This document shows positions 1-15,496 of a stretch of DNA of 15,496 nt, piece after piece. Numbering within the stretch: position 1 is the first letter of the stretch; every line of letters begins with the position of its first letter. The notes under the pieces were generated by a model that did not search any database, was not told the origin of the DNA, and saw only the letters and a program-made list of their open reading frames with translations. This stretch comes from Candidatus Omnitrophota bacterium (GTDB lineage: Bacteria > Omnitrophota > Koll11 > Aquiviventales > Aquiviventaceae). Made by a program: the position numbers and the translations under genes. The stretch is taken from the NCBI GenBank assembly GCA_023247285.1, contig JAHFGU010000026.1, positions 1 through 15,496 on the forward strand. The letters are read 5' to 3'.

Positions 1-72
1 GCGATCACAGGAGCGTCGGTTAACGGTAAACCACCGGTCTCCAAAACCGGAACTGCAGGTTCGACTCCTGCC
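1..72. repeat. Terminal direct repeat, left copy (contig end overlap)
   Basis: These 72 bases recur without mismatch at 15425-15496, the very end of the window. The repeat covers 8 bases of upstream flank plus the first 64 bases of tRNA-Trp. The 8 flanking bases lie outside the tRNA and also match, so this is not just two copies of one tRNA. It is the signature of a sequence that closes on itself, as in a circular path in an assembly graph. It should not be read as a biological repeat without other evidence. Confidence 0.9.
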
Positions 73-79
73 GCTCCTG
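9..79 (+). tRNA. trnW: tRNA-Trp (anticodon CCA)
   Basis: This is the tryptophan tRNA, 71 nt, and it folds fully by hand. The 7-bp acceptor stem pairs 9-15 with 72-78. The D stem pairs 18-21 with 29-32. The anticodon stem pairs 34-38 with 46-50 around the loop CTCCAAA, with anticodon CCA at 41-43. The T stem pairs 55-59 with 67-71 around TTCGACT. The discriminator base is G79. No CCA tail is encoded (the next bases are CTC), so a CCA-adding enzyme must complete it. The gene lies immediately upstream of secE, the classic trnW-secE-nusG order, and is probably cut from a shared transcript. The left window edge leaves only 8 upstream bases, and no promoter is visible there. Confidence 0.97.
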
Positions 80-87
80 CTCTTGTG

Positions 88-282
88 ATGGCGCAATCCG
101 TCGCCCGCTTCACGGCGTTTTTAGCCGGCGTCCGGGAAGAGCTGCAGCAGGTTGCCTGGCCAGGCCGGGAAGAGTTGATCGGATCGGCCCTGGTGGTGTT
201 CGTCGGGGTCGCCATTCTGGCGGCCTACATCTTTATCTGGGATCAGGTGCTGTCCGTCGCGGCCCGGATCGTGCTCCGGTGA
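88..282 (+). CDS. secE: Preprotein translocase subunit SecE (short, single-helix type)
   Basis: SecE clamps SecY in the SecYEG inner-membrane channel. The product is 64 aa, the short single-helix form also seen in Gram-positives rather than the three-helix enterobacterial form. The amphipathic segment carries the family motif EELQQVAWPGREEL at about residues 18-31. One membrane helix follows (about 34-55, LVVFVGVAILAAYIFIW). ATG 88 is preferred; an in-frame GTG at 85 would add one residue. The start lies only 8 nt after the tRNA-Trp 3' end, and there is no Shine-Dalgarno (SD) sequence in that gap. Translation may therefore rely on sequence inside the tRNA before processing, or on near-leaderless initiation afterwards. 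nusG follows 23 nt downstream. Identity is secure; the start could be 85 or 88. Confidence 0.93.
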   Translation: MAQSVARFTAFLAGVREELQQVAWPGREELIGSALVVFVGVAILAAYIFIWDQVLSVAARIVLR

Positions 283-292
283 CAGACGGCAC

Positions 293-299
293 GGAGGGG
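293..299 (+). promoter_or_regulatory. Shine-Dalgarno site that sets the nusG start
   Basis: GGAGGGG lies 6 nt before GTG 306; its GGAGG core (293-297) is 8 nt away. It favours GTG 306 over the upstream in-frame GTG 279, which overlaps the secE stop codon and has no comparable site. Confidence 0.6.
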
Positions 300-305
300 C
301 GGACC

Positions 306-851
306 GTGACCGAGGCGACCGGCACCAAGCAGTGGTACATCATCCACACCCAGACCGGCCAGGAGCTCAAGGTCAAGCAAAGCCTGGAAGGCAAGAAACA
401 ACAATCGCCGCTTGGCGGGCAAATCGGCACCGTGCTGGTGCCGACCGAGCGCGTGACCGAGGTGCGGTCCGGCAAGAAGCGCATCTCCGAGCGCAAGTTT
501 TTTCCCGGCTACATCCTGGTTGAAATGGAGATGACCGATGAGAGCTGGCACTTGGTCCGCACCACGCAGGGCGTGACCGGGTTCATCGGCGCCGGGCGCC
601 GCCCGGTCTCGCTGTCGCAGGAAGAAGTGGCTGAGATCCTCCGGCAGACCGAAGAGCGGAAGGACAAACCCAGTCCGCGCGTCACGTTCCAGCGGGGCGA
701 GGGCGTGCGGGTGATCGAAGGCCCGTTCACGAATTTCAGCGGCAGCATCGAGGAAGTGAATACGGCCCGCGGCAAGCTGAAGGTGCTCGTCTCGATTTTC
801 GGGCGGCAGACCCCGGTGGAATTGGAATTCTGGCAGGTTGAGCGGTTATGA
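306..851 (+). CDS. nusG: Transcription termination/antitermination protein NusG
   Basis: NusG binds the RNA polymerase clamp, suppresses pausing, and links polymerase to Rho or to ribosomal protein S10. The product is 181 aa, the usual length. The NGN domain starts at about residue 9 (QWYIIHTQTGQE) and includes the conserved block KFFPGYILVEMEM and the segment HLVRTTQGVTGFIG. The C-terminal KOW domain covers about 126-181, with RGEGVRVIEGPFTNFSGSIE. Start GTG 306 is chosen because of the strong SD at 293-299. GTG 279 would add nine poorly conserved residues (MTDGTEGRT) and overlap the secE stop. The stop TGA (849-851) overlaps an ATG at 851 that opens a 25-codon mini-ORF across the repeat element that follows. 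Confidence 0.95.
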   Translation: MTEATGTKQWYIIHTQTGQELKVKQSLEGKKQQSPLGGQIGTVLVPTERVTEVRSGKKRISERKFFPGYILVEMEMTDESWHLVRTTQGVTGFIGAGRRPVSLSQEEVAEILRQTEERKDKPSPRVTFQRGEGVRVIEGPFTNFSGSIEEVNTARGKLKVLVSIFGRQTPVELEFWQVERL

Positions 852-928
852 TGAAAAAGTGTCAGGCACTTTTTCCGCTCGATGTTCGCGCTCAAAAAGT
901 GCCTGACACTTTTTCCCATGGCCGTTAA
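851..928 (+). other. Possible 25-codon coupling mini-ORF across the nusG-rplK repeat
   Basis: ATG 851-853 overlaps the nusG stop as TGATG, the same arrangement seen at several real junctions of this cluster. The frame then reads [20 protein letters not shown] followed by FSHGR and stops at TAA 926-928. That stop is just inside rplK, 8 nt beyond the first base of its ATG (918). The peptide is encoded by the palindromic repeat and resembles nothing I know. If translated, its likely role would be to carry ribosomes through the hairpins and release them beside the rplK start codon. It may equally be chance. The overlap geometry is seen directly; translation is inference. Confidence 0.25.
854..914. 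repeat. REP-like inverted pair of 21-nt palindromic units
   Basis: The left unit (854-874) and right unit (894-914) are exact reverse complements across a 19-nt spacer. Each is itself an imperfect palindrome of the form AAAAAGTG-N5-CACTTTTT, with N5 being TCAGG on the left and CCTGA on the right. The RNA could fold as two 8-bp hairpins or as one 21-bp stem with a 19-nt loop. The core GTGTCAGGCAC/GTGCCTGACAC resembles dispersed intergenic repeats that I recall from several bacterial phyla, possibly mobilised by REP-associated tyrosine transposases. That link is recollection, not shown here. The element fills nearly the whole nusG-rplK gap and ends 3 nt before the rplK ATG. It lacks a free U tract after the long stem, so it is not a convincing intrinsic terminator. 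Confidence 0.85.
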
Positions 929-1346
929 AAAAGTCAAAGCCATCATCAAGCTCTACTGTCCGGCCGGGGCCGCCAACCCTGCGCCGCCGGTGGGCCCTGC
1001 GCTGGGCCAGCACGGCGTGAACATCATGGAGTTCTGCAAGAAGTTCAACGAGGACACCAAGGGCAAGGAAGGGCTGGTGCTGCCGGCGGTGATTACCATT
1101 TATGAGGACCGCTCGTTTACGTTCATCGTCAAGAGCCCGCCAGTGTCCGTGCTGCTCAAGCAAGCCTGCGGCATCGCCAAGGCCTCTGGCAACACCCCGC
1201 GGGAAAAGGCCGGGCAGGTTACCCGCGCGCAGATCGCCGAAATCGCGAAACAGAAGCAGATCGACCTGAACACCCACGATGTGGCCGCTGCGGCCGCGAT
1301 GATCGCCGGCACGGCGCGCAGCATGGGCATTGACGTGACGGAGTGA
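918..1346 (+). CDS. rplK: 50S ribosomal protein L11
   Basis: L11 binds the GTPase-associated centre of 23S rRNA and helps EF-G and release factors act. The product is 142 aa, the standard length. The N-terminal domain shows [20 protein letters not shown] and [17 protein letters not shown], with the proline-rich linker helix and the family's GQHGVNI block. The C-terminal rRNA-binding domain ends [17 protein letters not shown] 918 matches the conserved family N-terminus ([12 protein letters not shown]). An in-frame ATG at 882 would add 12 residues encoded by the repeat and is rejected. No SD precedes 918, because the REP-like unit ends at 914. The stop TGA (1344-1346) overlaps the rplA ATG by one base. 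Confidence 0.97.
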   Translation: MAVKKVKAIIKLYCPAGAANPAPPVGPALGQHGVNIMEFCKKFNEDTKGKEGLVLPAVITIYEDRSFTFIVKSPPVSVLLKQACGIAKASGNTPREKAGQVTRAQIAEIAKQKQIDLNTHDVAAAAAMIAGTARSMGIDVTE

Positions 1347-2053
1347 TGGCGAGCAAGCGATTCGCAGAGGCCGCAAAGCTGGTGGACCGGAAGGCCTCCT
1401 ACACCCTTGAGGGCGCGGTGCAGGTGCTCAAGCAGATGCCGGCCGCCAAGTTCGATGAGTCCGTGGCGCTGTCCGTGGCGTTGGACATCGACCCAAAGAA
1501 AACCGACCAAGTGGTGCGCGGCACCGTCACCCTGCCGCACGGCACCGGCAAGACCCGCCGCATCGCCGTGTTTTGCAAAGGCGAGGATGAGCTGAAGGCC
1601 AAAGAGGCCGGGGCGGACGTGGTGGGCGGGGCTGAGCTGATCAGCAAGGTGCAGGATGGCTGGCTGGATTTTGACGTGGCGGTCGCCACGCCGGAGCTCA
1701 TGCGCGAGGTCTCCAGGCTTGGCAAGATCCTCGGGCCGCGGGGCCTGATGCCGAACCCTAAAGCCGGCACGGTCACGGCCGACGTGGCGAAGGCCATCAA
1801 CGAGTTGAAGCAGGGCAAAGTCGAGTTCAAGATGGACAAGCTTGCGAATATCCATTTCGTCATCGGCAAGCGGTCGTTTGAGCCGCAGCGCTTGGCTGAA
1901 AACAGCCGGGCGGCGCTGGACGCGATCGTCCGCGCCAGACCCGCCACCACCAAAGGCCGCATGATTAAGCGGGTCGTGCTTTCCAGCACGATGAGCCCCG
2001 GCATTCCGCTCAAGACCGAAGGCTTGGAAACCGAGGTTGCCGAGGAGCGCTGA
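1346..2053 (+). CDS. rplA: 50S ribosomal protein L1
   Basis: L1 forms the mobile L1 stalk near the E site and in many bacteria also represses its own operon by binding an mRNA mimic of its rRNA site. The product is 235 aa, normal for the family. Recognisable blocks are VRGTVTLPHGTGKTRRIAVF, LGKILGPRGLMPNPKAGTV and KVEFKMDKLANIHFVIGKRS. The start is ATG 1346 within TGATG, overlapping the rplK stop by 1 nt. A partial SD (GGAG 1340-1343) sits too close (2 nt), so coupling to rplK is likely. GTG 1343 would add one residue. No L1 operator mimic can be picked out upstream of rplK, where it usually lies, since that gap is occupied by the repeat pair. Confidence 0.97.
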   Translation: MASKRFAEAAKLVDRKASYTLEGAVQVLKQMPAAKFDESVALSVALDIDPKKTDQVVRGTVTLPHGTGKTRRIAVFCKGEDELKAKEAGADVVGGAELISKVQDGWLDFDVAVATPELMREVSRLGKILGPRGLMPNPKAGTVTADVAKAINELKQGKVEFKMDKLANIHFVIGKRSFEPQRLAENSRAALDAIVRARPATTKGRMIKRVVLSSTMSPGIPLKTEGLETEVAEER

Positions 2054-2712
2054 TGGCCAACGTCGGGCGCATGGTCAAGGAAGCCAGCGTGACCGAGTTC
2101 ACGAATCGGCTGGCCCAGCAGCCCAACTTTTTTGTGACCAGCATCAACCGCCTGCCGGCCAGCGACGCCGACAGCCTGCGCATGAAATTGCACGGCGCGC
2201 AGGGCCGTCTCATCCTGATGAAGCGCCGGCTGGGCCGTCGCGCGCTCCAAGGGTTGCAGCTCGATGGTGTGGAGGCGCTGCTCCAGGGGTCGGTCGCGTT
2301 CGTGCTCTCCGGCGACGACGTGCTGCAAACCGCCAAGCTGCTGGTCGAATTCCACAAGGCCCATGAGGAGCAGCTGGCGGTGCAGGGCGCGGTCATCGAT
2401 GGGCAGCTCTTCGACCAGCGGCGCGTCAAGGAGCTGGCGTCGCTGCCGCCGAAGCCGGTGCTGTTGGCTCACGTCATCGGGACGGTGGAGTCGCCGATCG
2501 CCAGCGTGATCATGACCGTGGAGCGGTTGATCGGGGACCTGATCCGCGGCCTGGATCAACTGGCGACCAAGCGCGCGGCCGAGCCGCAGCCGCACGCCGC
2601 GGCCCAGGCGCCGGCTGCCGCGCAGGGCAGCGCGCCCGCAGCGCCCAGCACGCCAGCGCCCGATGCCGGCGCGCCTCCCGGCGCTGCCGGCGGCGTAGCA
2701 CCGATACACTGA
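2053..2712 (+). CDS. rplJ: 50S ribosomal protein L10 with Ala/Pro-rich C-terminal tail
   Basis: L10 anchors L7/L12 dimers to the ribosome and forms the base of the stalk. The product is 219 aa, longer than the usual 165-180. The globular domain runs to about residue 145. The helical segment that carries L12 dimers is about 150-176 ([20 protein letters not shown], then LDQLATKR). From about residue 177 to the end lies a 43-residue low-complexity tail of alanine, proline, glycine and serine. The tail ends GGVAPIH and corresponds to about 2581-2709. The start ATG 2053 overlaps the rplA stop (TGATG) with GAGGAG at 2042-2047, five bases upstream. Because of that overlap there is no room for the L10-L12 leader that often precedes rplJ. 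A sequencing frameshift could also make such a tail, but the reading is smooth and in codon style. Confidence 0.95.
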   Translation: MANVGRMVKEASVTEFTNRLAQQPNFFVTSINRLPASDADSLRMKLHGAQGRLILMKRRLGRRALQGLQLDGVEALLQGSVAFVLSGDDVLQTAKLLVEFHKAHEEQLAVQGAVIDGQLFDQRRVKELASLPPKPVLLAHVIGTVESPIASVIMTVERLIGDLIRGLDQLATKRAAEPQPHAAAQAPAAAQGSAPAAPSTPAPDAGAPPGAAGGVAPIH

Positions 2713-2726
2713 CACACGACACGCAG

Positions 2727-2734
2727 AGGAGGAG
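2727..2734 (+). promoter_or_regulatory. Strong Shine-Dalgarno site for rplL
   Basis: AGGAGGAG precedes ATG 2741 with about 8 nt from the end of the AGGAGG core. It lies in a 28-nt gap (2713-2740), the longest between two coding genes apart from the nusG-rplK repeat region. It is the best SD match seen in the window and suits the need for several L12 copies per ribosome. Confidence 0.7.
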
Positions 2735-2740
2735 ACCCGC

Positions 2741-3130
2741 ATGCCAGAGCTGACGGAACGCGTCTCACAGGCCTTGGAGCTCACGAAGCAAATGACCGCC
2801 CTGGAACTGGCCAGCTATTCCAAGGCGATGCAGGAGACGTTTGGCATCTCCGCCGCGCCCGTGGCCGTGGCGGCCGGACCGGCCGCAGCCGGTGGTGCTG
2901 CCGCGCCGGCTGAAGAGCAAACGGCCTTCGACATCATCCTGGCCAGCGCCGGGGCGAACAAAATTCAGGTGATCAAGGAGATCCGCACCGTCACCAATCT
3001 CGGACTCAAGGAAGCCAAGGAACTAGTGGAATCCGCGCCAAAGCCGGTCAAGACCGGGGCCAAGAAAGAGGAAGCCGAGGAGATCAAGAAGAAGCTGGAA
3101 GCCGCGGGCGCTCAAGTGCAGCTCAAGTAA
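2741..3130 (+). CDS. rplL: 50S ribosomal protein L7/L12
   Basis: L7/L12 is the multicopy stalk protein that recruits and stimulates EF-Tu, EF-G, IF2 and release factors. The product is 129 aa, at the upper end of the usual range. The N-terminal dimerisation and L10-binding part is about 1-36. A flexible Ala/Gly/Pro hinge follows at about 38-57 ([20 protein letters not shown]). The C-terminal domain from about 60 carries the factor-binding helices, with [20 protein letters not shown] and [20 protein letters not shown]. The start is fixed by the SD at 2727-2734. Only 21 nt separate it from rpoB, and no attenuator or processing hairpin is visible there, unlike the long rplL-rpoB spacer in E. coli. 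Confidence 0.97.
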   Translation: MPELTERVSQALELTKQMTALELASYSKAMQETFGISAAPVAVAAGPAAAGGAAAPAEEQTAFDIILASAGANKIQVIKEIRTVTNLGLKEAKELVESAPKPVKTGAKKEEAEEIKKKLEAAGAQVQLK

Positions 3131-3151
3131 CATCGGCTTCGGGGTGGTCGC

Positions 3152-11057
<7,906 letters not shown>

Positions 11058-11058
<1 letters not shown>

Positions 11059-11474
11059 TGCCCACCGTGAACCAGCTCATCCGTCAGGGCCGGGAGGCGC
11101 TGCGCAAGAAGACCAAGGCGCCGGCGCTCAAGGCCTCGCCGCAGCGGCGCGGGGTGTGCGTGCAGGTTCGCACCATGACGCCGAAGAAGCCGAACTCGGC
11201 GCTGCGCAAGATCGCCCGCGTGAAGCTCACCACGCGCATCGAGGTGACCGCCTACATTCCCGGTGAAGGGCACAACCTGCAGGAGCACTCCATCGTGCTG
11301 GTGCGCGGGGGCCGCGTGAAAGACCTGCCTGGCGTGCGGTACCACATCGTGCGCGGGACGCTGGACGCCTCGGGCGTCAACCAGCGCCGCAAATCGCGGT
11401 CGAAGTACGGCGCGAAGGCGCCGCAGGGCGGCAGCGCGGCTAAGCCGGCGGCTGCGGCGAAAGCGAAAGCCTGA
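11058..11474 (+). CDS. rpsL: 30S ribosomal protein S12
   Basis: S12 lines the decoding centre and controls accuracy; its mutations give streptomycin resistance. The product is 138 aa, slightly long. The core reads [26 protein letters not shown] and [20 protein letters not shown], then [13 protein letters not shown]43 and K88, the common resistance positions, are the wild-type lysines, so a streptomycin-sensitive form is expected. D89, which is methylthiolated in many bacteria, is present. After the usual end (RSKYGAKAP) there is a tail of about 15 residues rich in Ala and Lys. The start overlaps the rpoC stop as TAATG, with a purine-rich GGGGAG at 11041-11046 upstream. The stop overlaps rpsG by 1 nt. 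Confidence 0.97.
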
Positions 11475-11944
11475 TGCGCCGACGCCGCGCCGCGCGCAGC
11501 GAAACGCCGCCAGACCCCCGCTATAACAACCGGCTGGTCCAGAAGCTGATCAACATGCTCATGCAGGACGGCAAGAAATCCGTGGCCGAGCGGATCGTCT
11601 ATGACGCCTTCGACGGGCTCAAGAAGACCGTGGGCACGAACGACGTGCTGACGGTCTACAACAAAGCCATCGAGAACGTGCGCCCGCATGTGGAGCTCAA
11701 GGCCCGCCGGGTCGGGGGCGCCACGTACCAGATTCCGATCGAGGTGCGCCACGAGCGGGGCATGTCGCTGGCGCTGCGATGGCTGCGGAGCGCGGCGCGC
11801 AGCCGGCGCGGCGTCCCGATGGCCAAGAAGCTATCCGACGAGCTGCTGAGCGCGTACAAGGGCGAGGGCTCTGCGGTGCGCAAGCGCGAAGAAACGCACA
11901 AGATGGCCGAAGCCAACCGCGCCTTCGCGCATTACCGGTGGTGA
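11474..11944 (+). CDS. rpsG: 30S ribosomal protein S7
   Basis: S7 nucleates assembly of the 30S head and contacts E-site tRNA; in E. coli it represses its own operon. The product is 156 aa, the standard length. Family blocks are [58 protein letters not shown] and the C-terminal [18 protein letters not shown] 11474 overlaps the rpsL stop (TGATG), and no clear SD is seen, so coupling to rpsL is likely. The long rpsL-rpsG spacer that carries the S7 operator in E. coli is absent. Eleven bases separate its stop from the fusA ATG. Confidence 0.97.
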   Translation: MRRRRAARSETPPDPRYNNRLVQKLINMLMQDGKKSVAERIVYDAFDGLKKTVGTNDVLTVYNKAIENVRPHVELKARRVGGATYQIPIEVRHERGMSLALRWLRSAARSRRGVPMAKKLSDELLSAYKGEGSAVRKREETHKMAEANRAFAHYRW

Positions 11945-11955
11945 GCGGATCCGGC

Positions 11956-15257
<3,302 letters not shown>

Positions 15258-15261
15258 CCGC

Positions 15262-15414
15262 ATGCCGCAAGAGCAAGCCACGCTGGCTTGCACCGACTGC
15301 CAGCGCCGCAATTACCACACCAGCAAGAACAAAAAGAACGTGCCCGACCGCATGGAACTGCGCAAATATTGCCGATGGTGCCGCAAGCACACCCTCCATC
15401 GCGAGACGAAATGA
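15262..15414 (+). CDS. rpmG: 50S ribosomal protein L33 (zinc-binding form)
   Basis: L33 is a small large-subunit protein near the E site. This short gene encodes 50 aa. It has two zinc-ribbon pairs, C10-TD-C13 and C37-RW-C40, and the family core [20 protein letters not shown]. It is therefore the zinc-containing (C+) type, for which zinc-free paralogs under zinc control exist in some bacteria. The ATG lies 4 nt after the tuf stop. GGAG at 15242-15245, inside the end of tuf, is too distant to be certain as an SD. The tRNA-Trp copy starts 18 nt after its stop, giving tuf-rpmG-trnW, an order known upstream of secE-nusG in many bacteria. Confidence 0.93.
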   Translation: MPQEQATLACTDCQRRNYHTSKNKKNVPDRMELRKYCRWCRKHTLHRETK

Positions 15415-15424
15415 CGGACGCCTT

Positions 15425-15496
15425 GCGATCACAGGAGCGTCGGTTAACGGTAAACCACCGGTCTCCAAAACCGGAACTGCAGGTTCGACTCCTGCC
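15425..15496. repeat. Terminal direct repeat, right copy (contig end overlap)
   Basis: This is identical to bases 1-72, including the 8-nt flank before the tRNA, and stops exactly at the window end. Joining the copies gives a closed path of 15,424 bp in which rpmG is followed by trnW, secE and nusG. Confidence 0.9.
15433..15496 (+). tRNA. trnW: tRNA-Trp (CCA), cut by the window end
   Basis: These are the first 64 of the 71 bases of the tRNA described at 9-79, without mismatch. All but the last 7 bases are present: most of the 3' acceptor strand and the discriminator base lie beyond the edge. It is most likely the same gene as the one at the left edge, seen twice because the assembled path is circular, and not a second locus or a damaged tRNA. 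Confidence 0.9.

Noticed and set aside
854..914. Intrinsic terminator between nusG and rplK
   Set aside because: The T runs are themselves part of the stems, the short stems are AT-rich, and no U tract follows the long stem. Termination here would also cut off essential downstream genes with no visible new promoter.
882..917. Upstream start for rplK adding [12 protein letters not shown]
   Set aside because: The extra residues are encoded by the palindromic repeat, are not part of the L11 family, and have no SD.
3131..3151. rplL-rpoB attenuator or RNase III processing site
   Set aside because: The gap is only 21 nt and shows no stem-loop or T run.
11779..11955. N-terminal extension of fusA into rpsG
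   Set aside because: The extension lies inside conserved rpsG in another frame; EF-G homology begins just after ATG 11956.

Overview
This window is a high-G+C bacterial housekeeping locus: the transcription/translation supercluster trnW-secE-nusG-rplK-rplA-rplJ-rplL-rpoB-rpoC-rpsL-rpsG-fusA-tuf-rpmG-(trnW). All genes lie on the + strand, and together they leave well under 300 non-coding bases. No phage, plasmid, transposase, CRISPR or accessory gene was found. The organism is a bacterium with mostly G/C third codon positions and tRNAs without an encoded CCA end. The rifampicin-region sequence of RpoB ([20 protein letters not shown]) and its N-terminus resemble PVC-type and candidate-phylum bacteria such as Omnitrophota. 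That placement rests on memory of family sequences and is low confidence.

Layout. Bases 1-851 hold tRNA-Trp(CCA), a one-helix SecE and NusG. Bases 852-917 hold the only notable intergenic element: two 21-nt palindromic units in inverted orientation (REP-like) ending 3 nt before the rplK start codon. Bases 918-3130 encode the L11, L1, L10 and L7/L12 proteins of the ribosomal stalk region. Bases 3152-11058 encode RNA polymerase beta and beta'. Bases 11058-15257 hold the str operon (S12, S7, EF-G, EF-Tu), which begins inside the rpoC stop codon. Bases 15262-15414 encode a short zinc-type L33 (rpmG). Bases 15433-15496 are a second, truncated copy of the same tRNA-Trp.

How the genes work together. 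NusG and SecE couple transcription to translation and to protein export. L11, L10 and L12 form the factor-binding region of the ribosome that EF-G and EF-Tu use. RpoB and RpoC are the polymerase core, and S12 and S7 are small-subunit decoding and head proteins. Seven junctions overlap by 1 or 4 nt, so most of the cluster looks translationally coupled. The usual leaders for ribosomal-protein autoregulation have no room to exist at their customary places.

The main oddity is that bases 1-72 and 15425-15496 are identical, so the sequence closes on itself as a circle of 15,424 bp. This is unlikely to be a real replicon. In many bacteria one tuf copy lies upstream of trnW-secE-nusG and another follows fusA. 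If the two copies are nearly identical, an assembler would join fusA to tuf and then run back into rpmG-trnW-secE, giving exactly this circle. The second observation of note is the REP-like pair placed where the rplK ribosome-binding site should be, with a 25-codon mini-ORF running across it. No previously undescribed system is evident.
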